Below, in pieces: positions 1 to 6,547 of a stretch of 9,047 nucleotides of DNA. Position numbers and translations under genes: made by a program. Source of the stretch: Actinomycetales bacterium. GTDB taxonomy: Bacteria; Actinomycetota; Actinomycetes; Actinomycetales; Cellulomonadaceae. Within the stretch, counting starts at the first letter, position 1, and every line of letters starts with the position of its first letter. The notes beneath the pieces were generated by a model. It ran no database searches and had not been told where the DNA came from. It saw only the letters and a list, made by a program, of their open reading frames with translations. The stretch is from the NCBI GenBank assembly GCA_015655615.1, contig JAATES010000294.1, forward strand, positions 1-9,047. Direction: 5' to 3'.

Positions 1-1
1 C

Positions 2-7
2 TAGGCT
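2..7 (+). promoter_or_regulatory. Possible -10 element (TAGGCT) ahead of the repeat array and yibE/F
   Basis: TAGGCT is identical to the -10-like hexamer placed just before the PLDc_N and DUF4229 starts in this window. If used here, transcription would begin near position 14, so the whole repeat array would lie in a roughly 125-nt 5' leader of the YibE/F gene. Any -35 element would fall outside the window. This is inference from motif identity only. Confidence 0.3.
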
Positions 8-13
8 GTGCTG

Positions 14-107
14 CGACGATGCGCAGACGACGATGCGCAGACGACGATGCGCAGACGACGATGCGCAGACGACGATGCGCAGACGACGATGCGCAGACGA
101 CGATGCG
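14..107. repeat. 14-bp perfect tandem repeat array, six full copies plus a partial copy
   Basis: The unit GATGCGCAGACGAC occurs six times without a mismatch (18-31, 32-45, 46-59, 60-73, 74-87, 88-101). It is followed by a partial unit GATGCG (102-107) and preceded by a matching tail GCGAC. The period of 14 is not a multiple of three, and the array lies upstream of the first well-supported start (139), so it is unlikely to be coding. Each unit contains the self-complementary hexamer TGCGCA, so neighbouring copies can pair as 6-bp stems around the 8-nt loop GACGACGA. Copy number identity suggests slippage-prone variation. Function is unknown: transcribed leader structure, protein-binding array and neutral minisatellite are all possible. 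Confidence 0.95.
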
Positions 108-115
108 GATCGCAT
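103..115. repeat. Short inverted repeat ATGCG-GAT-CGCAT
   Basis: A perfect 5-bp inverted repeat with a 3-nt spacer sits at the downstream end of the 14-bp array, 10 nt before the ribosome binding site of the YibE/F gene. It could act as a small hairpin in the leader RNA or as a dimeric protein site. It partly shares sequence with the last repeat unit, so it may simply be the decayed edge of the array. Confidence 0.4.
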
Positions 116-138
116 GATGCCGACAGGGAGGCGGAGCC

Positions 139-1677
139 GTGGCAGACGACAGGGCATGGGGCGGTGGCAAGCCCGCTGACGGCGATCCGGCCGATGGCGA
201 GCTCGACGACTGGGCGCAGGCCGGTCCGCGATACGAGCCGGCGTTCCACCCGGAAGAGGAGAGCCGTCCGGGACTGATCCGTCGTATCAGCACCCCGCGG
301 CCGATCGGCACTCACGCCGACGACGGACGAGCGGGGGAGTCCGCAGGATCCGGCCCCCGGCGAGGCGCCCGCCGGCTTCTGCCAGCCGGTCGCTGGCGTG
401 ATCAGGATGCGGCTCATCGGCGCAGCATCCTTGTGGTCCTCTCCATGATCGTCCCGGTGATCGCACTGACCGTGATCGGCCTGGTCATGCTGTGGCCGGC
501 CGCGTCGGCGCTGCCGGACAAGCAGCCGATCCTGGACCCGAACGCGGTGTGGGTGGTCGCCACGGTGACGGGCGGGCCGGACCTCGAGACCAGCACCGTT
601 CCCGCGACGATCACGTCCATCGGCGACGACGCCGTTGCGAAACTGGCGTCGCAGGGCTACCCGGCCCCCGCGGTCGGGGACGCGATCACCATCAATGTGG
701 CCTCCGAGCAGCTTCAGGCGGGCATGCAGGCCGGGTCGAAGCTGCGTGTCGTCTACATGCCGTACGCGGTCGCCGCCACGACCGACGGCACCGTGACCGA
801 GGCCGATCCGACTGCCGATGCGGGTGCCAGCCAGAGCCCGTACATCTTTGTCGACTACGACCGCACCCTGCCCATCGGGATCCTGGCGGTCGTCTACGGA
901 TTGCTGGTCCTGGTGGTCGCGAGGTGGCGGGGCCTGGCCGCGTTCGTGGGGCTGGGGCTGTCGATCCTGGTGCTGGGCGCCTTCACCCTGCCGGCGCTGC
1001 TCACCGGCCAGTCCCCCCTGCTGGTCGCGCTGGTGAGCTCCACCGCGATCATGCTGGTGTCCTTGTATGTGGCACATGGCGTGTCGATCCGAACCTCGAC
1101 CGCACTGCTGGGCACGGTGGCCGGGCTGATCCTGACCACGGGCGTGGGATGGTGGGCGGCCCAGGAGTCGCAGCTCACGGGTCTGACCTCGGAAGAGGCC
1201 CTGTCCCTGCCCAGCTACATGCCCGGAATCGACCTGCGAGGCATCGCCATGTGCGGCATCGTGTTGGCCGGTCTCGGTGTGCTCAACGACGTCACCGTGA
1301 CCCAGGCCTCCTCGGTATGGGAGCTACGCTCACTCGCACCGGACGCTCGCCGTACGGAACTGTTCCGGGGTGCGATGCGCATCGGCAAGGATCACATCGC
1401 CTCGACGGTGTACACGATCGTCTTCGCCTACCTGGGGGCGTCGCTGCCCTTGTTCATGCTGCTGCTGCTCCAGGAGCAGTCCCTGGGGATCAGCCTCACC
1501 TCGGGCTCCATCGCCGAAGAGGTCGTGCGGACCCTGGTCAGCTCGATCGGGCTGGTGCTCGCCATCCCCATCACGACGGCCATCGCAGCCGCCATGGTGC
1601 CGGCGCGTCAGGCGCCTGCGGTGCCGGATCCCTTGCCGCCCTTGTCGTCGTCGGCTCCGGAGTCGGTCTCGGACTGA
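139..1677 (+). CDS. YibE/F family multi-pass membrane protein
   Basis: This is a 512-aa integral membrane protein of the YibE/F family. No reaction is established for the family, and I assign none. The GTG start at 139 is supported by AGGGAGG (125-131) 7 nt upstream and by consistent GC-rich third positions from the first codons. Residues 1-95 form a hydrophilic cytoplasmic extension, acidic then Arg-rich. One helix follows (about 97-120), then a soluble, presumably extracytoplasmic segment (about 121-243) and seven hydrophobic segments (about 244-262, 265-289, 292-314, 321-341, 368-390, 419-444, 467-488). The conserved LND (residues 382-384) and the GxxRIGKDHxAST stretch (411-423) match family signatures as I remember them. 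In Firmicutes YibE and YibF are often separate proteins; here both halves are one chain. The last 70 bp overlap the convergent PLDc_N gene. The 14-bp repeat array lies immediately upstream. Confidence 0.85.
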   Translation: MADDRAWGGGKPADGDPADGELDDWAQAGPRYEPAFHPEEESRPGLIRRISTPRPIGTHADDGRAGESAGSGPRRGARRLLPAGRWRDQDAAHRRSILVVLSMIVPVIALTVIGLVMLWPAASALPDKQPILDPNAVWVVATVTGGPDLETSTVPATITSIGDDAVAKLASQGYPAPAVGDAITINVASEQLQAGMQAGSKLRVVYMPYAVAATTDGTVTEADPTADAGASQSPYIFVDYDRTLPIGILAVVYGLLVLVVARWRGLAAFVGLGLSILVLGAFTLPALLTGQSPLLVALVSSTAIMLVSLYVAHGVSIRTSTALLGTVAGLILTTGVGWWAAQESQLTGLTSEEALSLPSYMPGIDLRGIAMCGIVLAGLGVLNDVTVTQASSVWELRSLAPDARRTELFRGAMRIGKDHIASTVYTIVFAYLGASLPLFMLLLLQEQSLGISLTSGSIAEEVVRTLVSSIGLVLAIPITTAIAAAMVPARQAPAVPDPLPPLSSSAPESVSD

Positions 1678-1922
1678 TGGCGCATCTGGTCGGCCAGGTA
1701 CCGCAGGAAGTCGGGGTCGTCATCGGGTGCGGCGGCCACGGGACGTCGCACCGATCGGCTCACGGCGATCCACAGCAACGGCCCGACGATGGGCACGACG
1801 ATGATCAGGATCATCCACAGCCAGCGCGGCCCGCCGGCTCGACGATAGGCAGGACTCTGCGAACACTCGACCGCGGTATAGATGGTGAGTGCGATCACAG
1901 CCAAGAACACCAGTGCCCTCAT
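1608..1922 (-). CDS. Small two-helix membrane protein with PLDc_N domain
   Basis: This 104-aa protein has two hydrophobic helices (about 2-18 and 34-55). Between and within the second helix is the W..lil..P.vGpllW pattern (residues 34-51) typical of the 'phospholipase D-nuclease N-terminal' family. In other proteins that region is a membrane anchor. No HKD catalytic motif is present, so this is not itself a phospholipase. The C-terminal half (about 62-104) is hydrophilic, acidic and then Gly/Ser-rich, and its last codons overlap the 3' end of the convergent YibE/F gene by 70 bp. The ATG at 1922 has no clear Shine-Dalgarno sequence. Instead TAGGCT lies 6 nt upstream on the minus strand, consistent with a leaderless message. 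Such small proteins are common near menaquinone and cytochrome genes in actinobacteria (recollection). The role is unknown. Confidence 0.8.
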   Translation of the reverse strand: MRALVFLAVIALTIYTAVECSQSPAYRRAGGPRWLWMILIIVVPIVGPLLWIAVSRSVRRPVAAAPDDDPDFLRYLADQMRHQSETDSGADDDKGGKGSGTAGA

Positions 1923-1928
1923 GCACCT

Positions 1929-1934
1929 AGCCTA
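1929..1934 (-). promoter_or_regulatory. -10-like TAGGCT for leaderless PLDc_N gene
   Basis: Read on the minus strand, TAGGCT is followed by six bases (AGGTGC) and then the ATG at 1922. That spacing would place the transcription start at or next to the A of the start codon. I see no good -35 hexamer 17-19 nt upstream, which is usual for GC-rich actinobacterial promoters. Confidence 0.5.
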
Positions 1935-2061
1935 GAGCGTGGCGGAGCACAGGTGAGAACGCCAGTGACCCGGAGCGGCCGCGCAGCCTCGGCGTGCTGA
2001 GTCCAGTACGATGGCCGGGTGGTCGGCGACCCTCGATGTCGATGACGGCACCGGGTACTTC

Positions 2062-2091
2062 TTGACACAGATTGCCGCGCGGCGAGATGGT
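2062..2091 (+). promoter_or_regulatory. Candidate sigma-70-type promoter for the LRV/propeller gene
   Basis: A perfect TTGACA (2062-2067) is followed, after an 18-nt spacer, by GATGGT (2086-2091), a weak -10. The start would be near 2098, giving a leader of about 25 nt that contains the GGGGG ribosome binding site before the ATG at 2123. The -35 match is striking in such GC-rich DNA; the -10 is the weak part of this call. The rest of the 200-bp divergent region (1935-2061) shows no coding or structural feature that I can support. Confidence 0.45.
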
Positions 2092-2122
2092 GTGCCGGGC
2101 GCATGAGGCACAGGGGGACTTG

Positions 2123-4000
2123 ATGTCACTCGAGGAATCCAGACGGCAGTTGGCAGATCCGACGAGCAGCGCGGAGACACTCGCACAAGTCCTGGCCGAG
2201 TACCCGGTCCTTGCGCCCCAGATCGCGGCGCATCCCCACCTCGACCGAGAGGTGGCAGGCCGCCTGGCGGCCCTGGGCGACGCCGAGGTGAATGCGGTGC
2301 TTGCCTGGCGGCCCGAGCCGGGGATGGCTCTCACGGGTGCGGAGCCATCGCGTTCCAGCGGGCGTCATGCGAGAGCGGCCGAGCCTGCACCGATGCCGGC
2401 GGAGGCCGATCGACTCGGCCCGATCAAGGGTTCTCCGTATCCGGGCAGCACCGCCGACGGGCGCCGTCCCCCGCAGGAAGCGAAGACCGGGCGGCGGCGC
2501 AGCCGCCGCAGAATGGTCTGGATCGCGGGCGCCGCAGTGCTGGTGCTGGCCGGCGGCGCAGGCGCCGCGACCAGCTACCTGGGCCGCGAGCCCGCGTCGG
2601 TGTCTGTGCTGCCGGATGACTTCCGGCTCCGCACATATGCGGCGGCGCCCACCGAGCGGTGGACCCTCGGCAAGGAGCAGATCCTGGCTGAGGCCCAGCA
2701 GGCCGAACCCTTGCTGGGAGGCGGATCCTTGGTCGGTTCGCCGGGGAGCTCGACGGGCGACTACGCAGCAGTCGTGGTCGAGAAGACGAGCTCGGCCGGT
2801 ATGGAGGCGGCCGCTGTGGTCACCTTCTCCCTGACGACCGGCAAGACGCTGTGGTCGGCCGCATTGCCGGTGCCACCTGCCCCCGGCGGCGACGAGGACT
2901 TCTACTCCAGTTGGACATGCCTCGTCACCTACGGGGTGGTCACCTGTGACGGAGGCTTCGACGCTGACGACGAGCTCCAGAGCCTCACCTTCGACGCCGC
3001 AACGGGAGCGGCGGTCGATCCCGCCCCGCATGCGATCGGAGCGGTTCGCGACCTCACGATCACCGTGGAACATCCGAGGGGCCAGAAGACCGCGACCTTC
3101 GGCGCGGTTCGCGGTGGCAAGCCGGTGTGGTCGACGGAGTTCGCGCTGGACGCGGTCCAGCTTGCGGCGATGGACGCTGATCCTGCCGCCCTCAACGGTG
3201 CCTCACTCCTCGAGGCCGCTGACGTTCCAGGCGATGCGGAGCACGTGGTCGTGGGATTCGCTGCACCCACTGCCTGCATCGATACCGGTGAGGAAGGCCT
3301 GTGCGGCGATCCGAGCAAGACCGGCGCCCTCGTCTTCGAGGCGGGCTCAGGAGAGCTTGTCGGGACACTTCCCCGGTTCCCCTCGGCCCGGCTCGTCGAC
3401 GATTGGCTTTCGATAGTCCCGGACGAGGTCGCCCACTCTGATTCCTCTGTCACATACACCTCGGAAGACATGGATCCGGCTGACGGGACGATCAGGGTGT
3501 CGTCACGAGCCAGGATGGTGGCGTCGAGGCTTGACGGCACGCAGGCAGCGCAGTTCGACATGCAGGTCTCAGGCGTCATGCAGGTCTATGGCGACCTGGT
3601 TCTGACCTCGGTGGACGGCCGACTGACGGCGTACCGTCAGGGAGCTTACGATCAGCCAGTCTGGAGCACTCTGGTGACCGACAGCTACATCGACACGATC
3701 ACGGCCGTGGGCGGGGTGATCGCCGCGAGCGGTCAGATGCAGAACTCGACAGACTCCACCGTCTTGCAGACGATGGGGATCGACCCCGCGACCGGTGCCG
3801 AGCTGTGGACCTACCAGGGTGGCATCGTCGGGAATGACGGCACCCGGCTGTTGCTTGCCGGAGACTTCGGCAGGACCATGGTGGCGGCGAACCCGCGCGA
3901 TGCCCGCGAGATCTGGCGCTATTCGAACGGAAGTCCGGTGATCCGGCTCGGCTCCGGCTTGGTGACCAGTGATGGGATCGGGAACTTCAGCGGCCTGTGA
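2123..4000 (+). CDS. LRV-domain, single-pass membrane protein with extracellular PQQ-like beta-propeller
   Basis: This is a 625-aa protein of unknown function. The ATG at 2123 is preceded by GGGGG (2113-2117) with a 5-nt spacer; in-frame upstream starts (TTG 2072, ATG 2087) lack this and add non-conserved residues. Residues 1-63 (LADPTSSAETLAQVLAEYP onward) resemble the variant leucine-rich repeat (LRV) domain found at the N-terminus of many actinobacterial proteins. A flexible basic linker (about 64-130, ending in an Arg/Lys-rich stop-transfer patch) precedes one helix (131-151). Residues 160-625 should lie outside the cell and resemble a PQQ-like beta-propeller, with blade motifs such as TLWSAAL (242-248), PVWSTEF (334-340), PVWSTLV (512-518), DPATGAELWTY (554-564) and EIWRY (596-600). 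Four cysteines (266, 275, 385, 394) could form two disulfides. No PQQ-dehydrogenase catalytic signature is evident. A scaffold or sensor role across the membrane is inference. Confidence 0.8.
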   Translation: MSLEESRRQLADPTSSAETLAQVLAEYPVLAPQIAAHPHLDREVAGRLAALGDAEVNAVLAWRPEPGMALTGAEPSRSSGRHARAAEPAPMPAEADRLGPIKGSPYPGSTADGRRPPQEAKTGRRRSRRRMVWIAGAAVLVLAGGAGAATSYLGREPASVSVLPDDFRLRTYAAAPTERWTLGKEQILAEAQQAEPLLGGGSLVGSPGSSTGDYAAVVVEKTSSAGMEAAAVVTFSLTTGKTLWSAALPVPPAPGGDEDFYSSWTCLVTYGVVTCDGGFDADDELQSLTFDAATGAAVDPAPHAIGAVRDLTITVEHPRGQKTATFGAVRGGKPVWSTEFALDAVQLAAMDADPAALNGASLLEAADVPGDAEHVVVGFAAPTACIDTGEEGLCGDPSKTGALVFEAGSGELVGTLPRFPSARLVDDWLSIVPDEVAHSDSSVTYTSEDMDPADGTIRVSSRARMVASRLDGTQAAQFDMQVSGVMQVYGDLVLTSVDGRLTAYRQGAYDQPVWSTLVTDSYIDTITAVGGVIAASGQMQNSTDSTVLQTMGIDPATGAELWTYQGGIVGNDGTRLLLAGDFGRTMVAANPRDAREIWRYSNGSPVIRLGSGLVTSDGIGNFSGL

Positions 4001-4085
4001 CAGGACAGGGTGCAGACCGGATGGATGGTCTCAGCGCCGCGCGCTGGGCCAGGTGGCTGCGCGTACCGCCCTCCGGTCGCGGCAC

Positions 4086-4091
4086 TAGGCT
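4086..4091 (+). promoter_or_regulatory. -10-like TAGGCT for leaderless DUF4229 gene
   Basis: TAGGCT ends 7 nt before the GTG at 4099, the same geometry as at the PLDc_N gene. It supports choosing the downstream GTG over the GTG at 3997. No clear -35 is visible near 4062-4068. Confidence 0.5.
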
Positions 4092-4098
4092 GGGTTCC

Positions 4099-4428
4099 GT
4101 GCCCTTTCTCATCTACTCGGTGCTGCGCCTGGCAGTCCTCGTCATCTGTGCTGTGGTGTTGTTCCAGTTGGGCATGCGGGGCTGGCTGATGGTGGGCGCC
4201 TCACTCCTGCTCGCACTAGGGGTCTCCTACGCGGCGTTGCGGGGCCCCAGGGTGAAGGCCGCCGAGTACCTGGCGGCCCGCCGTGCCCGGCGTGAGGGCG
4301 GGCACCGTTTCAGTGACACGCAGGAAGAGGATTTCGCCTCCGAGGATGCGCAGATCGATGCAGCGCGGGCCACTGGCACGCTGACCGCCGACTCACCGTC
4401 CGAGGATGAGGCCCAACCCCAGCAGTAG
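4099..4428 (+). CDS. DUF4229 family small membrane protein
   Basis: As started here the protein has 109 residues. Two hydrophobic helices (about 3-24 and 28-47) are followed by a charged tail with RVKAAEYLAARRARRE (51-66) and an acidic end containing EDAQIDAARA. The helix pair plus Arg/Ala-rich tail matches DUF4229, an actinobacterial family of unknown function. The start is uncertain. The frame is open back to a GTG at 3997 that overlaps the previous stop (GTGA), which would give 143 aa and suggest translational coupling. I prefer 4099 because family members begin almost directly with the first helix and because TAGGCT sits 7 nt upstream. The 98-bp gap after the propeller gene then contains only this promoter. 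The 3' end overlaps convergent menA by 36 bp, and DUF4229 genes commonly neighbour menA in actinobacteria (recollection). Confidence 0.75.
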   Translation: MPFLIYSVLRLAVLVICAVVLFQLGMRGWLMVGASLLLALGVSYAALRGPRVKAAEYLAARRARREGGHRFSDTQEEDFASEDAQIDAARATGTLTADSPSEDEAQPQQ

Positions 4429-5271
4429 CGCGTACCCGAGCTCGTAGAGCCCGGTCCCGCCGAGAACGGGCACGAGCGCCCGGCCGCGCAGTCCCAGGCG
4501 CACCGGAATGGAGAGCATCACCGCGGGAGCCAGCAGCAGCAGGACCAGCAGCGACCAGCCGCGGGTCCAGGGAGCGCAGGCGGCTGCCAGCAGTAGCGGG
4601 AGCCAGATCATCACCAGATAGGCCTGCCGGGCCCGGGCCTCGCCCCAGCGCACGGCGAGCGTCCGCTTTCCGGCCTCGAGATCGGTGGGCACGTCACGGA
4701 TGTTGTTGATCATCAGCAGGGCGCAGGCGAGCAACCCGATGGACACCGCACCGAGCACGGCAGGCCAGGTGATCCGGCCGGCCTGCGTGAACACGGTGCC
4801 GAGGACGGCGACCAGCCCGAAGAAGGTGAAGACCCCGACCTCGCCGAGGCCACGGTAGCCATAGGGGTTCCGCCCGCCGGTGTAGTACCACGCTGCAGCG
4901 ATCGCTGCGGCTCCCACGAGGACCAGCCACCAGTGCCCGCTGACCAGGGCAAGGACCAATCCCAGCACCCCGCCCACGGCGAATGACAGGAACGCCGCAT
5001 GGCGCACCGCGGTCGAGCGGGCGAGCCCTGAGCCCGTCAGGCGGAGTGGCCCCACCCGGTCGAGGTCGGTGCCTCGCACCCCATCGGAGTAGTCATTGGC
5101 GTAATTGACCCCGACCTGCAGTGACAGGGCCACGGCGAGTGCCAGCAGCGCCCGAAGCGCACTGGCGGAGCCGATGTTCACGGCGGCCGCCGTCCCCACG
5201 ATCACGGGCGCTGCGGCTGCTGGCAGAGTGCGGGGGCGGGCGCCAGCGATCCACTGGGCTGTGGTGGCCAT
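4393..5271 (-). CDS. menA: 1,4-dihydroxy-2-naphthoate polyprenyltransferase MenA
   Basis: MenA transfers a polyprenyl chain to 1,4-dihydroxy-2-naphthoate at the cytoplasmic membrane, giving demethylmenaquinone. The 292-aa product is a UbiA-superfamily prenyltransferase. The N-terminus contains the family-typical ARPRTLPAA (11-19). The first Asp-rich motif is NYANDYSDGVRGTD (56-69). YYTGGRNPYGYRGLGE (129-144) follows, and the second Asp-rich motif is NNIRDVPTDLEAGKRTLAVR (189-208). These bind the Mg-diphosphate of the prenyl donor. About eight or nine hydrophobic helices are visible and the length is normal. The ATG at 5271 has a ribosome binding site AGAGG 7 nt upstream on the minus strand. 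It lies 57 bp downstream of menE in the same direction, so the two are likely co-transcribed. The 3' end overlaps the convergent DUF4229 gene. Confidence 0.95.
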   Translation of the reverse strand: MATTAQWIAGARPRTLPAAAAPVIVGTAAAVNIGSASALRALLALAVALSLQVGVNYANDYSDGVRGTDLDRVGPLRLTGSGLARSTAVRHAAFLSFAVGGVLGLVLALVSGHWWLVLVGAAAIAAAWYYTGGRNPYGYRGLGEVGVFTFFGLVAVLGTVFTQAGRITWPAVLGAVSIGLLACALLMINNIRDVPTDLEAGKRTLAVRWGEARARQAYLVMIWLPLLLAAACAPWTRGWSLLVLLLLAPAVMLSIPVRLGLRGRALVPVLGGTGLYELGYALLLGLGLILGR

Positions 5272-5295
5272 TCATTCACCTCTCGGGCGGATCAG

Positions 5296-5312
5296 CGGCG
5301 CGCTGGGCGCCG
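5296..5312 (-). other. Small GC hairpin in the menE-menA spacer
   Basis: CGGCGC and GCGCCG form a perfect 6-bp inverted repeat around a 5-nt loop, 13 nt upstream of the menA ribosome binding site. There is no T-run, so it is not an obvious intrinsic terminator. It might stabilise a processed 3' end or modestly affect menA expression, or it may be a chance product of high GC. Confidence 0.3.
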
Positions 5313-5328
5313 GGTGCTCTGGTCGAGG

Positions 5329-6519
5329 TTACGCCACTGGACCTGAAGCTGCTTGACCGTTCAACTGCTGCTGGGCGGCACGCTGGACGGCACGCCGATC
5401 GACCTTGCCGAGGCCCACCCGGGGGAGGTCGTCGAGCAGCACGACGGCGGCGGGCACGGCGGCCGGGCCGAGTGCCTCGCGTATCTGGCGTCGCAATGCG
5501 TCATGGTCGGAGTCCGTGGGCGCAGCGCCCGCAGCGGCGATAACCGCGACGACGCGTTGACCCCATTCGGCATCGGGAAGCCCGACGACGCAGACCTCGG
5601 CTGGTGCGGCATGCGCCGGATACCAGGACGCCAGCCACGACTGGACCAAGGGCTCCACCGCTGCCGGGGCGACGTTCACCCCGCCGGAGATGATCATGTC
5701 GTCCAGACGTCCCAGCACCTCGATGCGGGGAGGAGACGGGGAGGGGACGGCCGTCTCCCCGCTTCCCGGCGGCTTCGCACCGGGTAGCCATCTGCCCGCA
5801 TCATTGGTCAGCCACCAGCCGTCCGGGGTCCGGAACCGGCTGGTGAGCCGGTGATCCAGGCGGCCGGCTTGATCCAGGTACCCCGCAGCGACGACCGGAC
5901 CACGGATGGCGATCCTGCCGTCGTCGCCCACACGGACCTCCACCCCGTCCAGGGCGACCCCGTCGTACACGCAGCCGCCGGAGGTCTCCGTCATCCCGTA
6001 GGTGGTCACGACGCGGATGCCCTCGGCCGCCGCGGAGGCGAGCAGGGCCTCTGGTGTCCGGGCGCCCCCGAGCAGGACGGCATGGAACGTCCGCAGGGCA
6101 TCGGTCCCCTCCTGGTGCGCAAGCAGTCGCCGCAACTGGGTGGGGACCAGGGAGACATAGGTGCGGGAGGCGGTCAGCGTCCGTGCTGCCGCTACGAACG
6201 ACCCGGGTCGGAAGCCCTCGTCCAGTGGCACCTCTCGGACGGGGATCCCGGCCACCAGCGAACGGGTGAGCACCTGCAGTCCGGCGATGTGGTCCACGGG
6301 CAGCGCGAGCAGCCACTGCCCGGGACCGCCTAGACGGCTGTGGGTGGCGAGGCTGCTTGCGCGCAGTGCAGTGGCGGGCAGGGCCACGCGCCGGGACTGC
6401 CCGGTGGACCCGGAGGTGCTTGCCACGAGCCAGGGCTCGACCCCGTCGAGCACCGAACCGATCCGCTCGAGAGCGTCGTTCGTGGCAGAGCTGAGGGCGT
6501 GTCGGGAATCGAGGGTCAC
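5329..6519 (-). CDS. menE: o-Succinylbenzoate-CoA ligase MenE
   Basis: MenE adenylates o-succinylbenzoate and transfers it to CoA in menaquinone synthesis; the enzyme is cytoplasmic. The 396-aa product is an ANL-superfamily adenylate-forming enzyme. In order it shows the phosphate-binding loop STSGSTGQSRR (34-44), LPVDHIAGLQ (73-82) as typical for MenE, TYGMTETSGG (173-182), GRLDDMIISGG (270-280) and the C-terminal GLGKVDRRAV (369-378) with the catalytic lysine K372. The loop has Ser-Arg where the canonical ANL motif has Pro-Lys. A Pro/Ser/Gly-rich stretch (about 246-265) looks like a local insertion. It is shorter than MenE of E. coli or B. subtilis, as is usual for compact actinobacterial forms. 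The GTG at 6519 lacks a Shine-Dalgarno sequence; TAGGGT lies 6 nt upstream. It stops with TAA 57 bp before menA. No other men genes are in the window. Confidence 0.93.
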   Translation of the reverse strand: MTLDSRHALSSATNDALERIGSVLDGVEPWLVASTSGSTGQSRRVALPATALRASSLATHSRLGGPGQWLLALPVDHIAGLQVLTRSLVAGIPVREVPLDEGFRPGSFVAAARTLTASRTYVSLVPTQLRRLLAHQEGTDALRTFHAVLLGGARTPEALLASAAAEGIRVVTTYGMTETSGGCVYDGVALDGVEVRVGDDGRIAIRGPVVAAGYLDQAGRLDHRLTSRFRTPDGWWLTNDAGRWLPGAKPPGSGETAVPSPSPPRIEVLGRLDDMIISGGVNVAPAAVEPLVQSWLASWYPAHAAPAEVCVVGLPDAEWGQRVVAVIAAAGAAPTDSDHDALRRQIREALGPAAVPAAVVLLDDLPRVGLGKVDRRAVQRAAQQQLNGQAASGPVA

Positions 6520-6525
6520 ACCTCA

Positions 6526-6531
6526 ACCCTA
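6526..6531 (-). promoter_or_regulatory. -10-like TAGGGT for leaderless menE-menA transcript
   Basis: On the minus strand TAGGGT is followed by TGAGGT and then the GTG start of menE, a 6-nt spacing. This predicts a transcript beginning at the start codon and running through menE into menA. The -35 region shows only a poor match. Confidence 0.5.
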
Positions 6532-6541
6532 GATCTGCCTC

Positions 6542-6547
6542 TACTCT
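6542..6547 (+). promoter_or_regulatory. Candidate -10 (TACTCT) for the DUF3048 lipoprotein gene
   Basis: TACTCT fits the TANNNT pattern and lies back to back with the menE -10 on the other strand. A start near 6554 would give a leader of about 110 nt to the preferred ATG at 6665. No clear -35 is seen. The leader (6554-6664) is open in the same frame as the gene, so an earlier start cannot be excluded. Confidence 0.3.

Noticed and set aside
14..107. CRISPR array
   Set aside because: The units are contiguous 14-mers without unique spacers, and no cas genes are present.
14..107. Replication-origin iterons
   Set aside because: No replication initiator gene, DnaA-box cluster or AT-rich unwinding region is nearby; the downstream gene is a membrane protein.
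8..277. GTG-started plus-strand frame reading through the 14-bp repeats
   Set aside because: It translates the repeat as Arg/Asp/Cys-rich filler and overlaps the yibE/F start in another frame. No ribosome binding site precedes it.
1..1077. Long open frame on the minus strand (358 codons) covering the repeat array and the first part of yibE/F
   Set aside because: It is rich in Arg, His, Gly and Gln with low complexity, lies wholly antisense to a clear membrane-protein gene, and has no domain or ribosome binding site. It is a GC-rich shadow frame.
492..2000. 502-codon plus-strand frame overlapping yibE/F and the PLDc_N region
   Set aside because: Composition is Gly/Arg/His-rich with no recognisable domain, in a different frame from a well-supported gene; it is a shadow frame.
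2488..2512. GC-rich inverted repeat GGCGGCGCAGCCGCC that resembles a terminator stem
   Set aside because: It lies inside the propeller gene, encodes the Arg-rich stop-transfer patch and has no T-run.
4345..4360. A partial copy of the 14-bp repeat (GATGCGCAGA) inside the DUF4229 gene
   Set aside because: It is a single short match within coding sequence in a GC-rich background and is not tandem; most likely chance.
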